Part shown: piece by piece, positions 33,566-45,800 of the stretch
How positions within the stretch are numbered: position 1 is the first letter of the stretch
How the letters are laid out: each line of letters opens with the position of its first letter
NCBI GenBank assembly: GCA_949775045.1
Contig: OX459097.1
Location: forward strand, 1,647,598-1,711,597
Direction: 5' to 3'
Length of the DNA stretch: 64,000 bases
Source of the DNA: Metridium senile
Lineage: Eukaryota > Cnidaria > Anthozoa > Actiniaria > Metridiidae
Notes under the pieces: generated by a model
Seen by the model: only the letters and a program-made list of their open reading frames with translations
What the model was told of the DNA's origin: nothing
Databases searched by the model: none
Position numbers and translations under genes: made by a program

Positions 33566-34256
33566 CGGGACTTTATACAAAACTAGACGCCCTGATGGTG
33601 CATGCACTCGTGCGCTGGATGGAAGGGAATGAGCTTGGGACAGCTGGAACTAGTTTACAGTTTTGAATGGCAGAAATGCATTTAAGAGAATTTTCACTGA
33701 ATGCACACAATTTGTGTACAATGTTATGAAGTTGCTGATCAAGTTAAAAGAATATGAATATGAAACTAGTGCTACTGGAGTACTTGGATTCTAATTCTTA
33801 GCTGCATAAGGGATGAAATACTATCGAGACCTGAGCTAACTCCCCAGTATGATTTTACTGTCACTTGCAACCTTATTTTTTTTCTTTTCTGGTTCCATAT
33901 TTGAATACATCTCCCTTTTTTATTGTTAATTTGCATCTTTTGTTTGTTTAATTTAAATTTCCTGAGAGTATTGTCTTTCCTTATCACTGGATATTTGAGA
34001 ACTGGAAAAAGAATATAGTACATATTTTGCATCACATTGGGAGCTTTGTTCTTTTATGTCACAAAATGTTTTAATAAGACAGTTGCCATCAGTAATGTTT
34101 TAAGTTGTTCTATTTTGTTGAATAATACAGTTTATAGAACAACCAAAGAAACAAAACATGAAACCGGTTGTTTTGATATTAATATTTTCTATAATGCACT
34201 CCTTGAGGAATGTTTTATTTGAAGAACTACTTCATGTTCAGTAACTAATGTGCATT
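33566..34256. other. Intergenic DNA, nothing recognised
   Basis: Short unrelated ORFs only. No splice-supported exon or repeat that I can name. Confidence 0.4.
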
Positions 34257-34870
34257 CTAGGTCAATAATGGTATCATATATACATTTGGTAGTTCACTGG
34301 CATCATGTTGTACAAAACCATTACAGATATTATACAGCTTAGCGTGCTCATTGATGGCATCTAATGTTACATAATTCCAATATCCACAGGATTTTATAAC
34401 ACAGAAACATATTGCATATGCTGCAATAAGAAAACATGGTTTACTCCCAGCAATATAATTCATGAGAGAGTTTATGTTATCACTGCAACCATCAGATTCA
34501 TTTACGGATGTTAAAGAATAATTATCCAATGCAAAAGTTGAAACATAATGTACACCATCCACATGACCAATATTTATTGTAGTATAATTAATTCCTGTAA
34601 ATAGAGCCCTCATTTTATCACCTGCACCACCAACATCTAACAATTGTAAAACCTCGTTCAGCTATTAAAATCTAGACTGCAATAATACCACTGCGGAAAT
34701 TCTCGGAACAGTTTCCACAATATTATCTAGAGTTAGAAAGCCAGGATTTGATTCAATGTCACATGAAATAAGTAATTTTCGTGGAGAAATACAATAGCTC
34801 TCATTTTGAGTACAACATTTTATTGAATAAATGCATTTGGTGTCATTACAATTTAAACTTCGTCCTTGTT
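34257..34870 (-). pseudogene. Broken retroelement-type ORF with a 2A-like motif
   Basis: Reading the minus strand from about 34850, one frame gives a Cys-rich stretch, then 'LLISCDIESNPGF' (about 34775-34739), then 'LDNIVETVPRIS', two in-frame stops, and an open frame 34643-34257 beginning with 'LDVGGAGDK'. D-x-E-x-N-P-G is the core of 2A-like peptides, but the usual final proline is F here. 2A motifs followed by 'LDVGGxGD' are known at N-termini of some animal retroelement proteins. The open part otherwise has no certain match. Inactive. Confidence 0.5.
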
Positions 34871-36338
34871 TTACTACAATAAGATTAACTATTGAATAGA
34901 TTATTTAGACTTACTCATGTTTTTGATTTGTGAGTTAAACCAATGTTTAACTGTTTTTCATTGTATTAGTAATTTGTTTTGCCGGTTTTTGGACCATAGC
35001 TGTAGTCTCTTCGTTTGTCGCTGTAGGTCAGTTTCCTCGCGAATGGAAAAAGAAGCGACCATATATTTGCTGATTTCTTTGTTTCTTGGAGCTAGGACAG
35101 CTTCCTTACGAAAGGAAAGCGTGTATTCGATGAAATATGTTCATTTTGTTTATGCCTTGTAAAAGGGCCGCCTTGATTATTCAGCTTGTGTGTCGCAAAG
35201 AATGCTGGGTGTTAGCGCCTCGTTTTCAAAAACTTCGACGTCCTCAGGCAGAAATCGTTGCATTTTAAGACTCGTGCCGGCCTTAAGGCCTGGGCACGAG
35301 TAATGATCACGACATACCTATAGAGTCTGACAGCTTGCAACGAAAACTCTGTCCCCCCCCCCTCCCCACCCCGGGACAACGTGGGGATTAGAAAAATAGC
35401 ATGTTCAATTCTCTGAAAATGTCCCCACCCCTGGGAGTCATTCAACATGTCCATTGTCCCCACCCTTGGGGCTATCTTGATTGTCCATATTAAAGCAAAC
35501 TGAAAGCTGAAAGCTAATCAACACTTGATTTATTCAACTATGATGATGTTTTACACATTTATTCTTTGCTTTTAAAAATAATAATAAAAACAAACAAACA
35601 AATCCTGGCTAAAGATTAAATACTTTCTTTTAAAGGATACTTTGAAAAGGATGCATTTTCTTTTATAAATTAAATAGAAAAGTGCAGTTACAGGATGGTT
35701 TAAATTTTTAAAGTTTGAATCTCAGTAAAGAAAGACAACATAAATCAAAGCACATTGTTTTCATGTAATTTATAAATAGAAAACACATTGCTTTATCAAG
35801 AAGGTGGGATCCCAGTTTTCACCATGAAGGCTTTTAGTCTAAAAATGAAAAGAAAATAAGAATAGTATCATTAAAAAACAGTAATGGTAAACTACTTTTT
35901 TATTTTCCACGACAACACAGGAAAAAAGCACACTAATGCAAACCTTTGCGCAAGCTATGTACACAGAACCACTTTCCTTCTGGCACATGGAAATGGAAAT
36001 ATTCTTTGGAATATTGCACTTTTCGAAGAACATTATCCAATCCATGACAACATCTCAAAACAGATGTCAAAATAGATTAGTTTCTATATAAAGTTCAAAC
36101 TAAGCATCCTGCTTTTTGGAGAAAAGACAGAACAACTACAGGAAAAAAGACAAACAATTCAATACAAATTGTACATCAACATTCCTTTGATATTTTACCT
36201 ACTTTTTGGGCAAGGTTGGCCTTTGATTTCGTTCAAAAAATCAATTTGAATAACAAAAGCACTCGCCTTTTACACAATCAAACACGAGGTTGCTGACTTT
36301 TTACATTGCGGGCTCAGTTTTTAGTAAACAGCCACTGG
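34871..36338. other. Intergenic DNA before the gene 4 5' region
   Basis: No exon recognised. 35345-35475 has a C-rich patch with repeated 'gtccccaccc' units, and the rest is AT-rich. Small ORFs on both strands show no resemblance to known proteins. Confidence 0.4.
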
Positions 36339-36364
36339 GGGGGGGGGGGGGGGGGGGGGGGGGG
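36339..36364. repeat. Poly-G homopolymer
   Basis: About 26 consecutive G. The length is liable to assembly error. Confidence 0.9.
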
Positions 36365-36439
36365 TTTCGTTGACTCATGCATAAGGGACTTATCCCCTGC
36401 GGCTGTTTTTAGTGACGTCACTAACAACGGCAGCAGAGG

Positions 36440-36743
36440 AGACTAGGAGACCATATCAGAAATTTGAGAGGAGATTCTTTTGGCAATTCTATTTCGAATA
36501 AAAATCGGAGTTGCCAAACAAATAGCCACTTATCTTATCGTACCTCATTTGATTTGTTCTCATATAATTTATTCATTCATTTGTTTCTTCCTTCTTTTCA
36601 TCCTTTATTTATTCATTCATATGTTATTTATTTTAACTTGGTTACTGCCTCAAGGTTTAGTTTATTTGTTGTTTATAGTTTGGAATGATATTACAACAAT
36701 GCCATGAGCACCATGCATTCTTCTTTCAGATTGATATCCTAGC
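36440..36743 (+). promoter_or_regulatory. Conserved 5' region of gene 4
   Basis: Shares 'ttttggcaattctattt', 'tcggagttgcc', 'cctcatttgatttg', 'gatattacaacaatg' and 'caccatgcattcttctttcag' with gene 3 and in part with gene 5. The acceptor CAG at 36727-36729 lies 14 nt before the ATG. Confidence 0.62.
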
Positions 36744-36834
36744 ATGGGAGATCTGTTTGGGTGCCCATGCATTAACGATTCTAATGAAATTGAAGGAAAT
36801 GGCACTGGAGTTGATAGTTCCAATAATGTTCAAG
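36744..36834 (+). CDS. Gene 4 exon 1, MGDLFGCP N-terminus
   Basis: 30 codons plus one base, donor TTCAAG|GTAATTACGG. Aligns with gene 5 exon 1 (52205-52304) at both ends: MGxLFGCP at the start and 'NNVQ' at the donor. Confidence 0.78.
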
Positions 36835-39800
36835 GTAATTACGGGAGATCTGTTTCATCACCATATCTTAGGAAAGATGTGACCCATTTAATTACTAGTT
36901 AATTACAAGTGATAAAAATAAAACTGCAGCATTACTCAGCACATCACAATAGACTATATAGAAAAGCAATGCTGAAGAGAAAAAAAGGTATTTGGATGAA
37001 ATGTGACTTGTAATACATGTGTGTGTGTTTTTTGCTGCCGATCCAGTTTCACATAACCAACCAACCCAGAACAGTATGGCATATCAGCTTCCATCTGGGT
37101 CAAATGTTGGTTTGTCTTCTGATGGAGCAAATGGACAACAAGGTATTACATAGTAACATATTCAACATATTCATTGAGACAGCTATGTATGTAGCTTTTA
37201 ATATTATGACATATTTTATATTTTACATATTTTACTATACCTTTATTGTATTTTTTGTAACTTATTATATTATATTATATTATATTATTTATTCTAAATA
37301 TAACGTAATTCAACCGTAAGGTTGTAAAGTTTTATATTAATAAACTATCTATCTATCTCTATTTCTATCTATCTATGGTTGTCCATTCGTTTCAAAATTC
37401 GGGCCTGCTGTACGCGTTTTTTCTCCCCACGTACAATCTTAAAAACGCGTATATATGCGTCTTTTTTGCATGTATACGCGATATTTTGTGGTACACTTCA
37501 ATAAATTTAGCGACCGCGTATACGCAATCATGTCCCATTTGGAACCATATCTGTGCGGTACAAAAATATGCATACAAAAAACACGCGTATACATGCGTCT
37601 TTGCATTTGGTACGTGTTCGTTTTTTATTACTCTCCAGGCTCCAGGAGCTTCTTTAAATCGGCCACTAATTAAACCTTAGCTACGATATTTTAATTTCAA
37701 AGCTGCTATATTCTAGAAGTAAGTTCAGAAACTCCTGAAGTTAGCTCAAATCATTGTCATTCAAAACATAGAGTAAATATAATTTTCAATGATCGGAAAG
37801 CTTGAAAGCTCAAACTCTTTATCATTTTATGGAATTGTCACTTGGAAATGTTAGATATAGATGTTAAAAGGTTCTTCAATTACAGCCAAACCTACAGAAG
37901 TGTTCCTATCGAGGTTGGAAGGCTCGATTTATTTTTCCAAACTTGATTTGAAATTTGTTTTGAAATTTGCATAAATGAATCGTTTAAAGAAGCTCCTGGA
38001 GCCTGGAGACTAATAAAAAACGAACGCGTACCAAATGAAAAGACGCATGTATAGGTATGTTTTTTGTATGCGTATTTTTGTACCACACAGATATGGTTCC
38101 AAATGGGACATGATTGTGATCGATTTTAATTCCGAGTGTACACTTGTTCTTCAATTACATGCGTATACACGGTCGCTAAATTTATCGAAGTGTGCCACAA
38201 AATATTGCATATACACGCAAAAAAGACTCATATATACACGTTTTTAAGATTGTACTTGGGGAGAAAATACGCGTATAGCAGACCCCAATTTTGAAATGAA
38301 TAGACAACTTACCATAAATAGCCGCCGAAACAACATTCGCTATAAACGTAAATAAAAGATGCACATAAACAGTGTACAATATTACCGGGAATATTGCTCT
38401 GCTCTACAAACAATAAGCTTCGACAACTGGCAGTTTTATTATTGTTCTGCAAATTTGGACGCGCGACTGCACAAATACATATTGTTCTCTAAGGGGCTGT
38501 TTATATGAAAGCGAGTTGTCCCTGATAGCCAGGATAACTCTTGTTTTGTATTCTCCGGGAACTCAAAGCAAAAGAGTTATCCCGGCTAGTAGGGACAACT
38601 CGCCTTCATATAAACAGCCCCTTAGACTTCCTGCCGATTCATTTCTATATCTCGTCTTCAGATCGAACATTATTTTTGCACATTGATTGTTCAGTTTATA
38701 TAACTGTTTCAAGCAGTAGCCTTATGCAGTCTTAGACTGCCTATTTGTATTCATTCTTACTAAAATTTGATTCTTGACTTATGATAAGATGGAGTATCAA
38801 CAGTGGAGCCGAGGGTTGAACCAGGACATGAAATGATAGTTCATCCATTCAGTCAGATGGGATTAGAAGATCGCAATGATGAGCAGCTGAGGTCAGAAGA
38901 TGGTGCAGAGAGTGAAACAGGACAGCTTGAACAACAAGTGCATGCACAAGAAGAAGTAGCACCGGCATTATCAGAAGATCCTTTAGGTAAGGAATATAGA
39001 ATTTGAATATATATTATGTGAATATATAATTTCTCCATACAAATCACTTTTAATTTTTAACAAGTTTGAAACAGAGCTGAAAATACAGTGATTTGTATGG
39101 GGAAATTATATATTCAAGTGGCCATATATCAGTGTGATTATTTTGGGTGATTTTGCCTATCAAAATTGAGAACCAAAAATATGATCAAGTGAAAATAATG
39201 TTTTATGACGTCATCACTTAAGGACTATAATTATATTCATAAAATATAAAAAAGCCCTAAAAATGATATAAAAAATATAATAATACTGGACAAAATACAA
39301 CTAGTAACTCAAAAAAAAGATGTACCATAAATGTAGCTACTATTTTTTTTGGTAGTTGCCCACTCCACCCCATCAAATGTCTAATGATCTGTCCCTAAAC
39401 AAGAACTTTTGATGTGGCTGAATGAGATTTAGGCCAAGTTAAAACCAAGACTCTGATTCTGCGCAGCGGTCTTTCTGATTATTCTTGGGGCTCCTCACAT
39501 ATATTAAGGGCTGACTTGAACTGTTAGCAGTGACGGCTTCGCATCGCTAGTTTTGCCCCACCCTCAACGTCTGAGTTAGTATCTAGGTTCGATTCGGGGA
39601 AGTATACACTCCACTGTTCTCAGTGTGACAGGTACTGCATAGCAGTGAACTGTGGCCTGATTACCATGGTTACCTTAATGCATTGGCCAGCGTGGTACCA
39701 AATGGCCATTATTGATTAAAGTGGCTTTAGTCGTTATTTGTATAACAAAAACTAACGCAAGTAGGTTTGTGATCATTTTATTCTCGACGTTTCGACTCCA

Positions 39801-42800
39801 TCCAGCGTCATTTTCAAGCGAAAATTAGTATTCAAAAATCAAAAGTTTTATACAGTAATAATGGTCCCATAATTTCAAAATATTTTACTTGGTATGATTA
39901 ACTCAAAGAAATTACCTGAGCCCATTTGCACAAGAATACCAGTTTTCTTAAATATTTCTTCTGACTGCCACTTTGAAATACCTTGGTCGGCGATTTATTT
40001 GTTGTTGTGTTTCGATATTTCTCTAGGAATGGTACATTTAATTTGTTTGAACTTCGACGCCAACCGAGCCCAAGCTCACATCTATGGTATGGGCAAATCG
40101 TGCCATTCTCGTATATCAAGTGGTGATCGTTCGCAGAGAATATTCCTGCTCTAACTAAAATAAGCTCCGACTCTCCATCTACCCCAGAAAACATGCTTTC
40201 CAAGAAATGACTTCAGTGTTTTTGCTTTTATCTCTTCTATCATACGAACATGCAGTGTTTGTTTTGTTTTGGAAATAGCAAGAAACTTGCATTACAAGCA
40301 GAATAGCGCAACTACATCGCAAAAGTTGTGAGATCAAAACTAATTAGAGACTAGTAATAGACTAGTAATAAACAACAGTTGTCAATCTAAGTAAAATATT
40401 ATGCCAACAAATAATCTCTAGAAAATATCGTTCTAACATTGATAATATTGCAAAAGACAAAGAAATAGTAAAAAATATGGAAAATAAAAATTGTATGGAG
40501 ATCAAGCGCATTACTTATTAGCTGCCATTATTATTTCATGGTATCAGTATTATGCTTACTAAACAAATTACCTAAAAAGTGTCATTAAAAGTTGATATTT
40601 TCTAAAAAACTTCACAAACATTCGTACTTTTCCAATTTTCTACATAAAGTTAGTTTATTTGAGGAAAAGTATATTTACACAAGCAAAATAAATTGGCTTA
40701 ATTACACTATAAATGGTCTGTTGCTTAGCGGATAAGTCTCACGGGCTGAATTTTAATTTTAACTTATAATTAGGCCATTAAAAACAACAATAACAGTTTA
40801 AGTAATGATCCTTATAAAAACGATAGCACTTTCTTTTGTTCTGCGGCATTTCACTTTCCCCACATCCAAATTGTGAGATTTTTTCTAATGGAATGTATTG
40901 ACATATACACAGCAAGTTTTGGAAGGGCAATTTGTGTTTACGCGTTTCTGCAAAGTTTTATATAGAGTTAAAAGTTTTAAACCAATCAGAGGAGTCAAAG
41001 ACAAAAGAAAGGAAAGGTAGACAATTTGCAGTGTTCCCCACATAGAATTTCTCTATAATTTAACCTTAGAAGAACTATTTGTATAAGGAAATTATTGCAT
41101 AAATAAGAAATAAGTTGATTTGATTATCCACAAAGTTATGGCAATTTTTCATGTTTCAACCAATCAGACGACCAGTTTAAACAATACCACAATTATCACC
41201 TTTGCACAAGCATGTAGATATTTTGTCTGCGCATGCGTTTGTTTTGATGCTAAAATTCCTTTTCACGTCGAATAAAAGAATTTTATGCGGACATGGAACA
41301 TTTAGTTTGCAATCTCATCTTGCACAACTATGTTCAAGAACCGAATTACTGAGATATCAAATGTTGACCGTCTACTAGTGCGCTGTAGTTAATTATTTCA
41401 ATCGAACAAACTCCGGATGGAAAAATATCACACGTCAAAGTCTGACAAAAGTGGATAAAAGGACCAGAACTTCGAACTTTCGAATACAAGTTTGGGCGCC
41501 AATTTAATCTATTAGGTAAACATAACAGTATAAGTCATTACCAACACGATACTGTTTGTATTTAATCATATTGGGAGATATTAGACGCCCTCGATCGTCA
41601 ATAAAACTGCCTTGGTTACCTCGAGTGCGTGCGAAATCCTTAGAATTCATCTTAGAATTTTTATATCTTAAACATCGTGCCCCAGAAAATTTACTTCAGA
41701 AATAGCTTTTTACATGTTTATATTTTGCAAAACTAAGCTTTTTAGGTAGTAACTTTTGGTCCCGCAATGTGATCCAAAGCGATTTTGTGTACGTGGTTTT
41801 ATGCATATTTTCGCTCAAAACAACATGCAAATTTTAGCGAACTATTTTTTATTCTTGAATTAAGAATTAAAGTTGGCTTTATAGGCAAAAACCTTAATGG
41901 CTCCCATAAAATCGAAATATATAATTACATTCTAGATAAATATTTTAGATTGTAAAATACAGATTGTTGAAGTTCGTCAAATTTATCACAGTGAAACGGG
42001 GCCTAAACCATGTTGTAAACATTGCTTGAAATCATATCCAGGGACAACGAGTTTCTACCAAAATAGCTCAGTTTTGCGAAAAGTAAACATGGAAATGTCA
42101 ATTTCTTTAAACGTTTTTTTGGGGCACGATGTTTAAGATATACAAATTCTATGATGAATTGCGAGAAGTTCGCACTCAATATTGCTGATATTGACATGAA
42201 CACGGCGGTTTACTTGACGATCTAAGGCGTCTGATATCTCCTAATATAATGCAATGCACAAAGTAGCGTGTTGGTTATAACTTCTACTAAAAGTTTTGAC
42301 CTGCACATTGGTTTATCGTCCAACATGCTACTTGAAAGTACGCAGTTCTGGTCTTTCTTTTCACTTTGGTCGGACTTTGACGTGTGATATTTTGCAATCC
42401 GGAGTTTGTTCGATTGAAATAATTAACTACAGCGCACTAGTAGACAGTCAACATTTTATGTCTCAGTAATTCGGTTCATGAACATAATTGTGAAAGATGA
42501 GATTGCAAACCAAATGTTCCATGTCAGCATAAAATTGTTTCATTCGACGTGAAAAGGAATTTTAGCATCAAAACAAACGCATGCGCAGACAAAATATCTA
42601 CATGCTCTTTACACATTCCTTGCCGTTCCTGCTATCGTTCTTACGAGGATCGTTACTTAAATAACAATAATCTATGCCAAATTTCGAAACTTAAAATCGT
42701 TTTAAAAGACGACGACGGTTTCTTTCTCACTATTATCGTATCGTTTATTATTCTAATCGAAAAGAAGCAAAATCTATACAATGTCACGTTGGTCACGCAA

Positions 42801-45800
42801 TCTCAAGATGTGAATTTATAACGCTAATTGTGTCATATTGAGCGCCTTATATCTTTGTATCATTTTATTTGCCAGAAAATATTTTTTCGGATCCTCAAAG
42901 ATCGATGCATAAGCAACAATTTCCTATTTTTTTTATTAATTTTAGAATAATGGCAATGGTAGAAACAATTTTTTGAAATCACCTATTAAATATCAATGCG
43001 AAATATAGGGGTCAGTTAATGAAGCCTGGGGAAAACACAAATAATCCAATTTTGCTCCAAATCATGGATAATCACCAGGAAGAGATGCACAAACAGCCTA
43101 TAGTAAGAATGTGTTTGTGGGTGTTGTAGGAAAGTTGCACTACGGCGCTCAAAATCGTCGACGTTTGGACGCGTTTTTGTATATTCGGGGACGGATCCTA
43201 TTTTCCTCGATTTTTCACGAAAAAAAATCGCCTGGCTTAACCAACACCAAAGCAGTTATTAGCTCCCTATAGACTACCAATGGACACATTTTGAACGATT
43301 TTTATTTTTTTAGGTTTGCCGCGAATTTTAGATTTTGTTTGACAATTCGAGACATTCGCTCTTACATAGTAACATATTCATAATAATAATACTAAAATGT
43401 ATTTTGTTGAAATCCATTTTTATTCAGTTGCAGATCCTTTTCCAGTGAACCAACCAGTAGCGACCAGTTTGCAAGACCAGCCTCCATCAGGATCAAATGC
43501 TAATGTGTCTTCTGATGGGGCAAATGGACAACAATGTAAATTATATAGTAACATATTCACAATAATAATAATGTATTTTGTTGAAATTCATTTTTATTCA
43601 GTGAAAGGTGAAATGTATTTTGGTGAAATGTGACTTGTAATGTGGATATATTTTTTATTTATTTTTGCTGCAGATCGAGTTTTACAGAACCAACCAACCG
43701 AGAACAGTATGCAATACAATCCTCCAATACAATCCTCTGACTCAACTGTTGGTTTGTCTTCTCATGGTGTAAATGGACAACAAGGTATTAACTAGTAGTA
43801 ACATATACACAATAATAACTTAGCAACCACACAACATTAACAAAACCACAAATCAAGCTAAGATATTTACTGTAAGGGACAGACCATTACACATTTGAGG
43901 GGGGAGGGGGGGGGGGTAGGCAACTGTATTGGTGCAGGATATTTTTTCTGTATTTTCTCGTGCATGATACTTTATAAGGTCAAAGCTGTGCTCATTTGTT
44001 TTGGTAATTGCCTTCCCAAACCCCCTCAATGTCTAATCGTCTGTCCCTAAAATCGAGACAGTGCTTTTGAACAGCAGTCTTCCTGACTATTCTTGGGGGT
44101 CGTCAATGAAATCAAGGGCTTACTTGAACTGCTTGCGGTGACGGCTTTCCATCGCTAGTGTTTCCCCACCCTCAACCTCTGGGTTCAGTTAAGTATGCAC
44201 TCCACAGTTCTCAGTGTGACAAGTGATTAAGCTGTGGCCCGGTTGCTATGGTTACTTTCATGCATTGGCGTGGTCCATCGCAACCTGCGCTTACACTGGT
44301 ACCAAACCCCAACTCATTTGCCAATGAGTTTGAACAGTGTTAATACAATAGGGCTTTGCTTCTTTTCAGCCTTACAAGATCTTCTCAACAACGATTATGT
44401 GGTTGATTGCTTGGCAATAAATCTTGACATAGATTATAGGTTACTGACGAATTGGAGACACCTGGCAGAAGAAATGGAAGCACCGCAAGACATCAAAGAT
44501 AAGTGTAATTGTAATACCGTACATAGTCCTACTTTGACTCTTCTGGAGCGACCTGATATACGAAACAAGACAATCCAAGAATTAATGAATGCAGCAGCAA
44601 AAAGAAAAGATGTCTTGAACATCTTAGAGGAAAAGTTTTCAGGTAAAGTTTTAATTAAGCGCTGCTATTGACAGAACTTTTACATACAGTGTTTTGATAT
44701 GTGGGTAAACATGTAGGGGCGTGACATTTTAGCTAAGTCTATTGTCAGTAGTTTCGGTCTTTAGAACTCTTCATGGAAGATTGATTCAAAATTGGACATC
44801 CTAGTTGGCTCGATTGGTAGAGCATAGGATTTCCATGCGGGAGGCCGGGGTTCGGTCGTAGGGTCTTAAAATAATTGAGGAGAATGTACTGCCTTTGTTA
44901 TTTTTATCTGAAAATTGTTCGACTTTGCATCTTTGGAGAAGGACGTTAAATTGGAAGTCCCATCTCTCCACAACACACACTAACGTGCACTGGAGGGAAG
45001 TAAAAGAACCACTGAGGACGTAACAAACCCTGGCGGACCAGGGTTTAGATAATTGTAAAGCGCATGTGAAATGCGCTATAATAAGCACCACATTTTACAT
45101 TACATATTTGATGAATATGTCAGTTTGTCCTGCTAAACTGAATTTATTTTGCGGGTCAAAAATTGTGTTTAATAGAGCTTACGTTATGTGGGAAAATGGT
45201 TACTTTTATGGTAGCTACCATATCAAATGAACACTATGATATCCAAACTTTGAACTGGACTGCAAAGTGGAGAGAAATTAAGCAATGGCTCGCAAGGCGT
45301 ACTAAATGTAGTTGTATTTATTTATCCCACATTATATAAAATATACAGTCTGAATGGCTGACAATCTGAATGCTTGAAAGCCGCTGTATATTCGGCGGTA
45401 TTCAACTACCTCTTCCCATGGCACATTGCGGGTTCTCTTTATTTGATATAATGTGGGATAAAATAGTTATACATAAAGTAATTACCTAAAAGCCCCTGTG
45501 TATACTAGAAAATCCAATTAACTCGTGGGATATTTGACGGTATGCCACTCGAAACCATTGTATAAATACTATTTTTATGACACATTTTTTAATGTTGTTC
45601 ATTTTAGAAGAAGACAGAAATAAAAGTATTGAGGAAGCTTTAAGATGTAACCCTGAGCTGATGGATGAAATTGCAACAAAACTTGATCAACCTTCTAATC
45701 GCATCTTAGAGAATTGGAAGGATTTTGGGAAGTCACTCAGAATAGGTGAAGATGAGCTAGATCTGATAGAGAATGGGGGGCATAATCCAGCTGAGAAACT

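Noticed and set aside
39894..40203. Opposed ORFs in gene 4 intron 3
   Set aside because: Mirror readings of one segment inside a well supported intron, without motifs.
44797..44870. Possible tRNA gene on the plus strand
   Set aside because: Same reason: a tRNA-like head followed by SINE body and tail, with a second partial copy elsewhere in the window.
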